NCBI GenBank assembly: GCA_011316305.1
Contig: SAUG01000079.1
Coordinates: forward strand, 1-64,000
Direction: 5' to 3'
DNA length: 64,000 nt
Origin: Rusavskia elegans
Lineage: Eukaryota > Ascomycota > Lecanoromycetes > Teloschistales > Teloschistaceae
A program made the position numbers and the translations under genes. How positions within the stretch are numbered: the first letter of the stretch is position 1; every line of letters starts with the position of its first letter. The notes under the pieces were generated by a model, which saw only the letters and a list, made by a program, of their open reading frames with translations, was not told the DNA's origin and did not search any database. Shown in pieces: positions 38,451-52,134 of the stretch.

Positions 38451-40163
38451 ATAAACCGTCGATATATAATTTCTTTTATTTATTATTTAGCTAGTACCCA
38501 TTCTGCGGCGCTATAAAATTAAATTTATTTTAACTAGTTCGTTTTTATATATTTATAGCCGCTCTTTTTTATATCTTTTCGAATCTTTTCTTTTATTTAG
38601 ATTACTAGGCGGCAGTTCTAGTAGTTCTAATATTATATATCTTTTTAGAATTAATTCGACTATTCTAGACTGCTACCGGCGCTGCTTTATACGGTTTATT
38701 TAAGCCGTTTTAATAATTTTCTAATTCGGGCGTTCTTTTTTATTATTATTACTACTAATATCGAATTTATCGCTATTAACTATAAGTACGTCTATATTAA
38801 TAGATCCGGGCTATTCCTCTATTACTAGCTATTTTTTATCGATTTTACTATATTTAGCCTTTATCTTTTATAGCCGATAATTTCTAGTAATAATCTATAA
38901 TATATAATAGTCTTTAAACTTTTCCGTCTAGATTTTCTAACTATTTTTTATCTTTATTTCTTTAGTTTCTATTCTAGCCTTCGTATCTAATAATACGTTT
39001 ACTATTTTTTTATAACTGTTATCTAATACGCGTCTTTTCTATAATAGTTCGAAGAACTCTATCTAATAATATAGTAAATTTAACTATTTATTTCTAATTC
39101 TTTTTCCGATCGTATATTTATTATCTATACTATCCGCCTAGATTACTATTTTTTTAAAAATTTTATTAAATAGGATTAAAAAGATAATATTTTTTATTTT
39201 AGATTAATTAAATATTTCTTTCGCCTTTTAAACTCTCTATTTTTCTAGGGCCGAAAGAAATTAATTAATTTTCGATATATTCTACCGTCCGGCTATTTTT
39301 CTAAACTTTTTTAAATCTTTATATTTTTAAGTAATAATCTAATAGTCTAGATAGTAAAAATTATAATATAGATCCGGCTTTATCTAGCTATTCGCTTTAT
39401 ATTCTTTATTATTAAAAAGTTTTTGACCGATTTCGCGAAAATAATATCTATATAGATATATTATATAGAATAGTTCAGGTATTAAATCGCGTTTTCTATC
39501 TACTTTTTATTTTTTTTATCGTTTTCGATTAAATAGTATTTTTAATTTTAGATTCTATTTTTCTTTTAATATATACGTTCGTATTACTTTTTAACTATTT
39601 TATCTAGATATTACCCGACTTTTAAACGATTTTCTGCCGGCTATTTAATAGTTTTATATATTATCTTTAATATAATTATATAAAATATATTTGTTCGTTT
39701 ACTTTTTATATCGTATATTCAAGTCTTTAGTATATAGCCGCTAGAATATCTACTATTAACTATTTATATACTATTCGGATATCCGGATTATTAATCTTTA
39801 ATCTATATATATTAGTTACGATTAATATCTTTAAACTATTATAATCTGCGGAAAGCCGAAAGAAATTAATATTAATTATTTTCCAGTTAACCTCTATTAT
39901 ATCTGCGAAAAAGGACTTTATAAAAGATAGTCTTTATACCGAATATTCTAGCTACTTTATCTATATTCGGAACTATTTATATACTAATTTAATTATCTAG
40001 CCGGAACTAATATAAATAATCGTTTTTAGTATATTCTATAGTCTAGTAATTTTTATAGGCAGGATATATTATAAATCTTCTATTATTATCTACGTATAAT
40101 TTAATTTACTCGTTTATATATAAATCTCTAGCTAATTTCATACTAATTTTAAAATAGTTATTT

Positions 40164-40378
40164 TATAGAATTCCAAGCTGATTTCCTATAACTATAGAGA
40201 AGTGAAGCGTTTATATATACAAATATTTCCACGCTAGATTTATACCCGCTTTTATATCCGTTTTTATAATTAGCGACTGAATTAATTAGTATCCGAATTC
40301 GTATATACCTATATAATCTAGATATATATTCTATAATCTTTTAAACCGTTTATATAATTTAAATTCCTGATTACTATA
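40164..40378 (-). repeat. LTR (3' copy) of minus-strand Gypsy
   Basis: 215-bp copy matching 47372-47586 along its whole length, with differences mostly of C/T and G/A type. Confidence 0.87.
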
Positions 40379-42364
40379 CTTTTCCCTTCCTAAATAAAAT
40401 ATAGAAGAAAGTAAAGATTTTCTAAAGTTAAATAGTAATAGAAATAAAACTATAACTAGTAATAATAAATAAAATAAAACGAGAAATAAAAGTTTACCTT
40501 CGTATAATTTATATAGAAGTAAATAAATATATTAACGGGAGCTCGCTATCGACTACTATAATCTCGAATTTTTTAACTTTCGAAACTTTTCCTTTTAATA
40601 ATATTATTAATTATCTGCTCTAATAGTAATAATAATAACTATTATAGTATACCGTATCTAATCTGACGGCGGTTAGAATTATTATAAAATCTTTATAGAA
40701 TAATAGATAGCGAGCTAATAAAATAGTAATTATTACTCGTAGAAGTAATTACTATTTCTATATAATAATAGATACTATAAATTAGATTATTCGATAGAGG
40801 TATCGCTTATATTAATAGTTCTATTAATTTATTTCGGGAAGTATTACCTTTCTTAATAATTTCCGGCGCTAAAATATCGAAATTTATATAGAATACTTCG
40901 GTAAACTTAGCCGATTTATCTAGATTATATATTTTTAAAAGCTTAATACTATTTTTATATAAATAAATCGTTTTTTAGATATATACGACCTCCTTTCTTT
41001 CGAACGATTAATTTTATTCCAGCTATATAGGATTTAAGCGAGTAAATTTTATAGTTTTTATATTAGCGATATTACCCGTCCCTTTATATACTACGTAAAT
41101 ATATAATAGGAATTCGGAGATATATATAGTAATTATCTATAGAAATACTACTAAAATAAATATCCGTATTTATCTTTATATAGATCGTAATCTATAGTCG
41201 GTATAGAACTTCCGTTATAGATATAAATCCCGTAATCTTCTAGAAAACGAGTAGATATAAGAGCTAGAAACCGTATAAATAATAATTCTATACCGCTTCC
41301 TTCTATTCCGCTACGGCTATATCGATTATTATTAAAGCGAATTATAGACTATAATATTTTTCCGTCCGATTTTCTATAGAATAATAGGGGTTTTAGTTTT
41401 CTAGCTTTATCTTTTTAATCTATTATTAATAATTCTAATAGACTTAGATATAAAGATAAATTTTCTATAATTTAAACCGAAACCTCGTTAGTAAATATAG
41501 TTAAAAGAAAAAAAGCTAGTAGTAATCTATTAGTTAGATTTCTATTATATATATTAAAGGCTACGAATTTATTTAGCTATATACTTTTATCGGATACCGA
41601 TTATATATAATTAGATTTTTAATTCGGCTCTATATTTTTTTAGAAATTATTTTTTCTCTTTTTAATATTTTCGGACCTAGGAAGTATACTACCTTTACCG
41701 GCTGCTTCTACTAACGCCTGCGCGGCTCGCTATAAGGCCTACTATATATATACCTTTAAGGTATAGTATATAGCGGCTTAATATTAAATAGACCGATTCT
41801 AGAATAAAAAGAAACGCGAATATATAGATTTCGACTTTACTAATAAAGATTACTCTGGTTTTTAATAGAAACTTTAGCCCCGTTAAAGATAGTAGATATA
41901 CTAAAATTAAAGAATAGTAGATAGTTATTTAGATTTCGGCGTAGTTATATTTAAAGTATAATAATTATATTATAAAAGGCGGCTCTATTATATCTCCGCT
42001 TTATACTAGAATATAAAAAGATTTAATTTATCGAATTTTCGACTTTAATTTTTTTAATTAAAGAATATATATTATATATATTCTTAAATAAAAGACTATA
42101 CCTAAAGTTATTATTAAATTTTTATTAAATATAATTCTATAAACTAGTAAAAAGCTCCGCTTTAATATTATTTTAGAATTATTTATATCTTTATTTATTC
42201 TTTATTCTATAGAAAATTAATAAGAATAACTTTTTCTTAAAATAAATAAAAGATAAAGACGTCGTATCTAATTTAAAATTCAAGTATATTTTAATATATA
42301 TAAATATATAAAATAATAAATAAAACTAAAAATCTAATTAATTTTTCTTTTTTCTAGAAATTTA

Positions 42365-44995
42365 TATTTTATTATTATTTTCTTTATAGAAATTATTTTT
42401 AGATATAGGCCGAAATTTAGATAAATAATTATTATCTAGATTCTCCGCTGGCTTTAACTTGCGAGGTTTTTTTCGTTTACGTTTTTTATTTGGCGGAGAC
42501 TGTTCTATAGTAATTTTCTTTAATCTTCTATATCTATAAAGTATTTTCTATCTAATAATAATATTTTTTTTTATAAAATATTTTTTTATATAATTTCTAC
42601 TAATTAGATCTTTATAAACGGATTTACTAAAAGGTTTTAGGATATAAATATTTAAAATTTTAGTTTAAATAACTTTATATAGACTATACTAGTTAACTTT
42701 AAACTTTTAAAATTATTTAATTCTAATTAAAATTATATCCCTTTTAATTAAGATATTACCTTTTATTTTCGCGTTCTACGCTTTTTTATTTATTTTTACT
42801 CGTACTATTATATCTTTAAATACTTTAGTTCGATTACGCGAAAGAAATAGTATAGAATCGATTTTTTTATTATATCCTTCCGGAAAAGAGCTAGAAGTAC
42901 TAGTTAGTAGCGTTAGATTAACGCTATAAAGTAAATAGAAGGGTAAAAATCTAGTAGTTATATATATACGAATACGTATAGTAAATAGAATCTAGTTTAA
43001 ATAAAAGTTTTAAGTTTTTTTCGGCTATCCGATATAATATTTAGTAAATATCTTTCCGAAAATTCCGTTAAATCTTTTAATAGCGCTATTTATTCGTAGA
43101 TAATAAAGTATAGTATCTCGATATTTAACTTCTAATAGGCGGTATACTTTATCTATAGCTAGAATCTAAAGATTTATATTTCGATTAATAATAATCTTTT
43201 TTAGAAAACTATAATTATAATAGATCCGATAGATAATAAATTCGGCTAGTACTTCTACTATTACGTTTAGAAATATTTAAACTATAGACTATCTAGTAGC
43301 GTAGCTAATTATAGTTATAATCTATTTATTATTCCGGTTAGGTTTTAATAAAAGACCGATAAAATCGAATTCCTAGTATTTAAAAGAATTTAACCTATTT
43401 TTCTAGATACTAGAGAGATATATTATATCCCGTTTAATATCGCGAATAATAGTAGTAAACTAATATTCGGGATAGTATTTAATATAATATTTAATATCTT
43501 TTTTTATCTCGGGCTACTATTATTTTATATAAATAATATCTATTATTATTTTATATAAATAGTAACTATATTATTTATAGATATAGTCTAGGAAATTCGT
43601 ATAAACCTATACTAAAATATAGAATATCTAACTATTCTATAGCGAATCCCGGTACTATACTATATTATTTTTAATTCGGAAATAATATTTATATTTTTTT
43701 AAAATAATTTTTATTTCCGAATTATTAGATAGAATTCTAGATTCCGTATAAATTCTAATAGCGTCGTTAAACGAAATTATATAGTTATTAATTTCGCTAG
43801 TAAATAACTAGAAATTTTTTCTTTAGTTTAAAATATCCGCTACTATTATTTTACTACCCGGTTTATATTTAATATCGAGTTTATACTTCCCGAATTCTAT
43901 AAACTAGTAAACGAACTTTCTAGAAAGTTTAGTAATAGTTTTAAAATATTATAAATTTATATAATCCGTTTTAATAGTTATAGTTATTCCGTTTTTAATA
44001 TAGCAGCGCTATTACTATAGAAATTTTTTAATAGTAAAAAGTTCTTATTTATAAATAGTATAATTACGTTCTATAAATATAAATACCTTACTTTTAAAAA
44101 TAATAGGCAATTTAATACTATTAGTATTAATCTAGTAAAAAACGGCGTTCTATTTAAAATCGGAAATATCCGTTTCGATAATAAAAAGTAGAATTATATC
44201 GGGTTAAATAAATATTTTATTATTTATTATAATATTTTTAATTAGTTTATACGTATTTCGAACAGAGAAATTTATTCGAATTAGTTTATATTTTTTATCT
44301 TCTAAACTTTAGATTAATTTATAGAAAGATCTATATATTAGCACGAAATTTTCTATAAATCTCCGGTAATAAATATATAATTTTAAAAGAAACTATATAT
44401 TATATATCGTTTATAGTAGCGGCTAGTCTCTAATAGCTTTTACTTTCGCTATATTTATACGGATTTTTCTATTATTAATAATATATCTATAGAATTTAAT
44501 ATACTTTTAAAAAAATAGATATTTTAAAAATTTCGCGAATAGTTAATTCTTTTCGAATATCTCTATAATAGCTTTAATATACTATATATACTCTTTCTTA
44601 TTCTTCGAATAGATTAAAATATTATTAAGGTAAATAACTATAAAATCGTCGAGAAACGGCCGAAATATATAATTTATTATAGTTTAGAACGTTATAGGTA
44701 CGTTTATTAATCTAAATAGTATAATTAAGAATTTATATTTACTAGCTTTAATATTAAAAGCTATCTTTATATAATTTTTATTAATAATATTAATCTGCTA
44801 GTAACCGTTTATTAGATTAATTTTACTAAAGTATTTTACTATCCTAATAGTATCTAGATAATCTTAAATTTTAGATAATAGATATCTATTCTTTATAGTT
44901 ATATTATTAAAGCTTCGGTAGTCGATATATATACGCTAGCTACCGTCTTTTTTTTAGTAAAAAAAACAGGCGTATTTTAAAGAAATTAATTTAGT
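42365..44995 (-). pseudogene. RIP-inactivated Gypsy pol (RT to integrase)
   Basis: RT at 44995-44600 with DGS.RIYIDYRSFNN and RPFLDDF blocks; RNase H and integrase follow downstream. The C-terminal region reads IRIK.F.KFKVN.Y.LYKV (the GPY/F-like region of Gypsy integrases) near 42730-42650. It ends in a basic tail NKKRKRKKPRKLKPAE near 42490-42440, a stretch that unusually keeps CA and TG. The stop lies near 42365. Confidence 0.7.
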
Positions 44996-47371
44996 CGAAT
45001 TAATTTTCGCTCGGTAAAATATTTAATTTAATATTTTTACTTTTTATTTTATTTAGAAGATAAGCTATAATAAACTCGATTAATAGGTCGAATATTATCG
45101 GTTTTAATTATATAATCTAATAGTCTTTCCGGTAGTAGTTTTATCGGAAGATTATTTTAGAAATAATCTAGAAATTTTAGACCGAGAATTCTATCTAGTT
45201 CTATATAGTCTATCGTTTTCTAGATTAGATTAAATTATTCCGAAAAATTAGGTTCGTTTTATATAATATATAGGCAGGTCTATACGCCTTTTCTAATAAA
45301 TCGTTTAAACTTTCTAAAGTTAATTTCGGAAAACTCGGTCGGGGTATTTTTAAAAAGTTATAAATAATATATATTCGAGGCGCTATATAATTAATATATA
45401 ATTTTATTTTTCTAGATTTGTATTTCTAGAATATTATAGTTAGATATTAAGTTATATTATTTCTAGAAATTTTTCCCGAAAATCAGATTATAGTTTATAT
45501 CTAGTACTATATAAATAGTAGTAGTAAAAAAAGTTTTATAAAACTATAAAAACTCTATTATTTTTAAAATATCTATAGTCTTATCGCCTTCGAGCTATAT
45601 TTTATCTATTAATTACTAAAGCTTTAATTCTAGTAGATTAATAATATATCTAGTAATAAAGTAATTAGTAATATTTAAATTAGCGAAAACTTCGAGGTAA
45701 TTTCTATTAATTTCTAGATTAAACCGTATCTATTTATTAAATTCCGATATTCGATCTATATATAAAAGTCGCTTTCTATTCTATATATTTTTAAGCGATA
45801 GTATTATATCGCGGAAAGTAGTTAAAGTCTTTTCCGGTATCTTTTTAGAAATTATCTCTAATTTTTTAATCTATACTTTAACTAAATTAAATTATTTTTC
45901 TATTATTAAAAACTTTATATTAGTACTATATATATACCTGAATATATATAATACTAGATATTTTCCGATAATTTATTATTAGCGATTACCGATAAACTTT
46001 TTTTTTTAGATAAAATTTAGTTTTCGGGAATATATTCCGGAATATAAATATTCCGGTAATCTTTTTTATAATAATTAGGCTTTTTATAATTATAGTATTT
46101 ATTAAAGCTATTAAATCTCTTTCGTTTACTTCCTTTTCTTCGATTATCTCGGCTACGGCCGCGGCCGCTTCGACTACTTCGACTACTAGTATCTATAGAA
46201 TTAATCTCGGCGGTACTAGATTATTCGACTATTAAAAAAACTATAATATCCCGGTTACTATAGTATTTAATAGTAATCTTTTCGAATATTATTATAGTAT
46301 TTATAATATTTATAAAATTTACTAGTTATCTATTTTATTATTATAAAGCGAGATATTTTTTAATAGCTATCTAGGTATTAGATTTTAGATAATCGATAAA
46401 ATACTTTAAAATAGTATATTCGCTAATTTTACTTTTAATATCTATATACGATTTAATAAAAGTAAAATAGTAGTTTTTAATATCGCTAAATTTTTTATTC
46501 TAGGCTAATCTACGCTAAATAGCTAAAGCGTTTTCTATAAAATTTAATTTATTTTATTATTTTAGAAAAGCCTTTTTAAAGTATTTTTAGAAGCTTTTAT
46601 CTAGATTAAAGATCTATTTAATATACTACGATTTAGTATTATTAATAAAATATTAACTATTATAGAAAATAGGGTCCGTAATAATTATACTATAAAATAA
46701 ATAATAGTATTTATAGTAGCGGAACTAGATATAGACGATATAGTAATTATATTTATAATTTTTAAAGTTAGGAGACTTTTTATTATAGGCGTTTTATATT
46801 ATATAAACTATAGAGATATTAGAAATATTAGAAAAAATAGACCTATATAATAGCGGATAAGAATTTCTACTAAAAAGTTCTAGTAATTTTTAATTAAAAC
46901 TACTATAGCCGAAATAATAATAATTTAAACTAATATAATTATTTCTATAGTTTATATAAAGATAATTAAAAGATCGGTTACGTTTACTACTAGATTTATT
47001 TTTATTATTACTATTATAAAAAGAGTTATCTCCGGGAATATCTAGGATACCCCCGAGACTAATTTTTTTTCTAAAAAGATTATTTTCTATAATAGATACG
47101 GTCCCGAATTAGACTGTAAATAGATTATTTAAAAGGATCTAATAGCGGAACTTCTAATTTATATATATTTTAGAAAAGGCCGTATTTTTATTATATACTA
47201 TTATTCGCTCTATATTAATATTAAACTAAAAATAGAAAGAATATTTTAGTTAGAAATTTATATTCGAGTTTAGAGAATTTTATTTATAAAGGTAGGTAAA
47301 ATCGGTTTAAAAAAGCTTTAATAATAGAATAAAGTTGGATCGTTTATAATCTAAAAAGTTATTACTACTAG

Positions 47372-47586
47372 TATAAAATTCTAAGCTAATTTTCTATAAC
47401 TATAGAAAAATAAGGCGTTTATATATATAAATATCTCTACGCTAGATCTATATCCGCTTCTATACCCGCTTTTATAATTAGCGATCGGATTAGTTAATAT
47501 CCGAATTCGTATATAATTATATAATCCAGATATATATTCTATAACTTTTTAAATCGTTCGTATAGTTCAAAACTCTGACCACTACA
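47372..47586 (-). repeat. LTR (5' copy) of minus-strand Gypsy
   Basis: 215 bp; on the minus strand it begins TGTAGTGGTCAGAG and ends GAATTTTATA. Confidence 0.87.
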
Positions 47587-49238
47587 ATTTTATTATAAAA
47601 GCGATATACTTTCTTAACTTTTACTAGTATTATAGCTTCGAATATTACGAAAATAGCGAAAAATAGTAGCCTATCCGGTAGACGTATTTATAGAATATCT
47701 AGATTAAAATATTCCGGTTAAAAGTTTTACTATTTAGATATAAAATAGAATTTATTAATAGCTAATAGTTTTATTCTATTTAAAAAGTTCGTATAGTTTA
47801 AAACTATATTTTTAAACTATTTAGAAGTAATAATTTCGGAACTAGTAAAAACTAATTAATTAATTATTCCAGATTTTTAAAAATATATAATAATTTATTA
47901 TATATATAGATTCTATTTTATATACGTTTTAGAATCTTTTTTAAATCATTTTTACTATATAATACTAAAGGGTTACTATCCGGAATTAATAGGAATTTAT
48001 TATACTATTTTTTTTCTAATATAAATAACTGTATTACTATTAGTATAGATTTTCTTTTTTTTATTAAAATTAGTAGAATTTAATATAGTAAATTTATACT
48101 AAATCTAGTTTTTATAATAATAATTGAATTATTTTTTAGAATTTATTTTAAAGCCTAAATCTATAATTTCTTTATTACGAAACTAAAGTATTTACGAACT
48201 TTATTTCTAATATTATTAAATATTATAACTGTTTCTATTATATTATTAATTTATTTTCTATCTATTATAGTATTAGATATTTTTAATAATATTATAAAAT
48301 ATAGATTTAAAAAATAAATACTATATATTTTATTTTATCTAATATTTATATTAATATTCCGATTAATCTAATATCGAAAGCTATTTATATAACGCCTATA
48401 AAAACTTTATATTTTACTATTACCGGATTATCTAAAACGATTATTTTAATATAGTAAATTATTATATTCGGCGTTCTAATTACTTTTATAATTATTTAAT
48501 ACTCGTCGAATATTTTATATAACTAAATTTTACGTCGAATCTATTTTTATATCTAATTAACTTTATCTAGTAGTATTCGGTTTATCGGAATCTAAAAGGT
48601 AATTAAATAATTATATTTATTTAAAGTAGATAGTTAATATACTATATATCTTCTATTTTATATTTTTATTCTATCGTTTACTTTATATTTAATCTAGCAG
48701 CGGATGTATATATAGGCGTATATATTTATAGGTTAAATAAATTCTATCTTCCGAATATTATATATTTTAGTTAAAATAAATATTAATATAATCGAATTTT
48801 ATAGTTTTAAATTTAAATTTACGAATAACGAAATTTTTTTATATTAATTCTAATTCTAACTATATATAGCTATAGTCTATATTCTAAAAGCCTAGTTTAA
48901 TACTACGTTCTAGTTTCGGTTTAGTTTCTTATTAGCGCCGAAGTAAATTTCTAGTCGGAGCAGGTCTGAGGGCTGAGGCAACTGGAAGGCAGATTGTGTT
49001 TACACTCTATCACCCTTCCCTCTCGAGACATAAAGTCAACCGTACATAGAGTAGTCACACAGACCCAATAGTGAAAAAGAGACCAGAGCCTAAGTAGTAA
49101 TGCCACGTTACCCTAATACACCAGAGTCAGTTGCGGTGTCTGGAAGATGGCTTGGGTCTTTCTTCTGCGATTAGTCACCATGTCACGTGTGATGCGTCGC
49201 CCGATCTACCTCGGCTCGCGATAGTTATCCAGATCAAG

Positions 49239-50400
49239 ATGTCACTCCACAGTCAAGCTACCATGTCCTCCGCGCCCAAGAGAAGGCTCCAAGCTCTCAG
49301 CGAGCAGCTTTCCCTGCCACCTGCAGAGCCCGGCACCTTCGAAAACATACCCAAAATCCGTCACATCGCGCCTGACTCCGCTGAACAGTACGTACGTCTT
49401 GTCCTCTTGTCCGACGAATCCCACTGACCGAGTTCTCGCAGGAGGGTGAAAGACAAGGTCCTCATCATCACCGGTCCGCCTCCACCATCTTTCACATCAA
49501 TGATGCGGTAAACTCATCAATACAAAGGCGCCAACTCTCCCCTTGGCATCGGCCGTGCCAGTGCCCACCAGTTCGCCCACAATGGCGCTCGTGCTATCTT
49601 CCTCTGTGATTTCTCCAATGAGTTCCTTGCAGTTCATGAGCGAGAGCTCAATTCTCTTTACCCCAATGTTGACATCCATGCGCGCCAATTCGATGCGTCA
49701 GACGAGGAAGCCGTGAAAGCTGTTGTCGATGAAGCCCTCGAGAAATATGGACGTTTGGACATCCTCTTTGCGAATGCAGCGATTGTGGGAACAAACCAGC
49801 TGTTTTGGGATATTGAGGCCGAGGATTTCATCAAGACTCTGCGGACGAATGTTTTGAGGTATGTACATACATACAGATTTCCCCATTTCTTAGACGACCA
49901 ATGCTCCAAAAAGTCTCGCGCTTCTGACAACCCCCCGGTCCAGTGTTTTTCTAGCGACTAAACACGCTTCCCTCGCCATGCAGCGTACCTCATACTCGAA
50001 ACCATATCCCTCTGGCTCCATCATCGCCACTGCCTCTGTCGCCGGCCTCCGCTCCAACGCCGGTTCCACGGATTATTCCGCCTCCAAAGCCGCCGTCATC
50101 TCCCTCATGCAAACCACATCCTATCAATTATCCGGCACAGGGATCCGCTGTAATGCCATTTGCCCTGGACTTATTGAAACAGGGATGACGGGCGCCTTGT
50201 ATGAGGTAGCAAGGAAAAAGGGGACGGAGAAGAAAATCGGACAGTTGAACCCAATGAGGAGAGGCGGCGTGGCGGATGAGGTTGCCAGAGTGGCGCTGTT
50301 TCTGGGCAGTGACGAGGCAAGTTATGTTAACGGGCAGGCGTGGGCGGTGGATGGAGGGCTGAGCGCAGGCCATCCGTTTGTGCCGGGGAAGCTGGCTTGA
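49239..50400 (+). CDS. Short-chain dehydrogenase/reductase (SDR), four exons
   Basis: Exons 49239..49387, 49442..49473, 49528..49858 and 49944..50400 join in phase to 322 aa; introns are 54, 54 and 85 nt. The Rossmann-fold NAD(P)-binding loop is TGANSPLGIGRA, two residues longer than the usual TGxxxGIG. NAAI follows strand 4. The catalytic set is Ser in SVAGLRSNAGSTDYSASK with YSASK as YxxxK, then PGLIETGM and the C-terminal DEASYVNGQAWAVDGG typical of classical SDRs. Substrate unknown. An alternative in-frame ATG is at 49263; the extra eight residues from 49239 are unremarkable. The gene is the first intact one to the right of the 18-kb AT block, whose edge is only about 280 bp upstream of the start codon. 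It converges with BCD1, 78 bp apart. Confidence 0.88.
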
Positions 50401-50478
50401 TATAGTGTGGAATATCTCGTGACTGCGGACACGGATCCTCCGTCACCGTTGGATTTTGATGGGGTGTCGGTTGACCGT

Positions 50479-51815
50479 TCATACAGCATCCACTACACTT
50501 ATGAGATCTCTCTTTAGTACATCCTGCAGAGCCCTAGGGTCGACATCTTCTTGCTTTCCATCCGTGTCTAGGTCATCTCGCCCCCATCCGCGAGCTTCGC
50601 TGAGCAGCCCGTCTAGGTGCTGATCTATGTGGCCCTTTTGAGCTATACTCCTCAAGTAATCCTCCTCATTCATGAAACCCTTGGGCAGCTTGTCAGGTGG
50701 CTGCTTCAAGGCATATATGGTTGGAAATTCAAGAACGAGCTGGTCTCTAAGGGCTGATGTGAGTGTGTCGTTGGAGGCCAGAGGAATGAGGACGCGATAT
50801 GATGTTGGAGTGGAAGGCAGGAGAAGGTAGAAGTGTACGTGCGGAACAGATGGCTGCTCAGGTTTGGGTGAAGGTAGGAGTGGCTTCTCGTCTTCCGGAC
50901 TCGGCGTGATAGTCGCAGTGTTCTGACAGGCTACTAAAAGAGCTGGCGCAGTCTCGGTGGATACTGCTGGGGATTCTGCAGGTGCGGCCGCTGAGAGCAA
51001 AGTGACATGACCTGCAGGCGAGTCTTTAGGCGGGGTGATTGGGGTCAGAATTGCAGATCTTGACAAGGCTTTGTTCGGCTTGTGCTTCTTCTTCGGAGGT
51101 TTTGCAGTCGACCCTGCCTTTACGATGCTCGGGGGGGCCGCTTTCGCATCGACAAGCTTAGTATATGCGACATCCAAAGGTTCTGTGTCTGGACAATTTC
51201 CAATTTCTCTGCTGCCGTTCCTATGCACCCATTCGACCGTCCAGATAACGCGCTTGGCTCTAGTCGTTGATATCAGCGACCGACTCGGAATACTTAGTAA
51301 GACTCGTAAGGGTCGTACCTTCTGTCCCAGTGAGTTCCATTCTGCTTTTGCCTTGACATACCCTTCGGCGCCCGGTCGACCACTATACGACATTGCTGCA
51401 TCGCATTCTGCAATGGTAATTCACCCTTCGCTGGCTGATGCACTTTTGGTGTCTGTCCAACCTGTTTCCCGGTGTGCAAATGGATACCCCTCGACTTGGC
51501 ATCCCGTTCAGCATTATCGAGTTGTCGCTCAATGCTGGTCAGATAGTTGTAGTCATGATCAATACCCTTTGGAGTCACTAATTCGCTGCGTTTAATGTAT
51601 TTCGCAGGATCTCGGACGCCGCTACAGGAGGCCCACTGCTTATGACGCTTGATACACGGCAGAGAACAAGTGCGTGATGAACAGCGTGGGCAGCAGTACT
51701 TGTAGCGCTGGATGTGGCTATGAATATATTTAGCATGGGGTCAGACAGAGCAGGCGCTATTAGTGGAAGCTTGCCATATCATGCATAATTCAGTCAGAGG
51801 TATATCTTCGGTCAT
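50479..51815 (-). CDS. BCD1: Box C/D snoRNA assembly factor BCD1 (zf-HIT protein)
   Basis: Exons 51815..51775, 51717..51319 and 51259..50479 join in phase to 406 aa. Introns are 57 nt (GC-AG, donor GCAAGC) and 59 nt. The N-terminus MTEDIPLTELCMIC continues HIQRYKYCCPRCSSRTCSLP and ends C-x(9)-C (IKRHKQWASC). This is the Cys/His pattern of the zf-HIT domain; the GC-AG intron splits the second Cys codon. The sequence then follows BCD1/ZNHIT6: GVRDPAKYIKRSEL, TPKGIDHDYNYLTSIER, IVDRAPKGMSRQKQNGTHW and IWTVEWVH. A Pro/Lys-rich linker and a C-terminal region with HVHFYLLLPSTPTSYRVLIP follow. Known family role: early assembly of box C/D snoRNPs in the nucleus with the R2TP machinery. The family assignment rests on motif recall and is strong. 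Confidence 0.88.
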
Positions 51816-52134
51816 CTTCAGAGTGCACTGAGGATTTTTTGGTGAGTCGCGATTGCCGATTTCAAGGCACGGACGGAATTAATTCCACACCAGCGATAAA
51901 TGCCCTCGGGCGCATACAAGTTGTCAGCGAACCGCTTCATGGTATTGAGTCGTTTATCTTTCTCCCTCAATCATATTGCAAACTTGCAAGCAGCTTCAAA
52001 ATGATCAGAAAGTAAGTACATTCTCAACAAGTTGCTATCCTTTGCTCTATCGTCCTTCATGCTAAGAGAATATGTTGGGCAGCCTCTAATTGTACGGCTT
52101 CACATTGCCATATATTCTGTTGGCGCATTTAGGG
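51816..52134. other. Intergenic spacer (BCD1 promoter side)
   Basis: About 320 bp between two minus-strand genes, containing the BCD1 5' flank. Nothing else is recognised. Confidence 0.5.

Larger units (their letters stand above)
40164..47586 (-). mobile_element. RIP-mutated minus-strand Ty3/Gypsy element (7.4 kb)
   Basis: Direct 215-bp LTRs at 40164-40378 and 47372-47586. On the minus strand the right LTR begins TGTAGTGG. A purine tract (GGAAGGGAAAAG) abuts the left copy at 40379-40390, giving minus orientation. Minus-strand reading gives an Arg/Gly-Ser-rich gag tail near 46190-46130. RT follows at about 44990-44600 (DGS.RIYIDYRSFNNITIKN, RPFLDDFIVIYL) and the integrase C-terminus with a basic tail at about 42860-42365. 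The 2 kb between pol and the left LTR is unexplained. The flanks are also RIP-mutated, so the target duplication is uncertain (ATTTT possible). Confidence 0.85.
30481..48960. mobile_element. RIP-mutated composite repeat block (18.5 kb)
   Basis: Continuous AT-rich sequence with near absence of CpA/TpG and retained CpG. No outer LTR pair or TIR could be recognised at about 30481 and 48960. The block contains a complete nested Gypsy element (40164-47586). It also contains plus-strand coding-like remnants at about 33100-38450 and other unidentified sequence at 30481-33100, 38460-40163 and 47587-48960. It is most likely a nest of several elements. A period-44 duplication (TATTTATCCTCGCTA units) lies at about 35647-35723. 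Confidence 0.75.
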
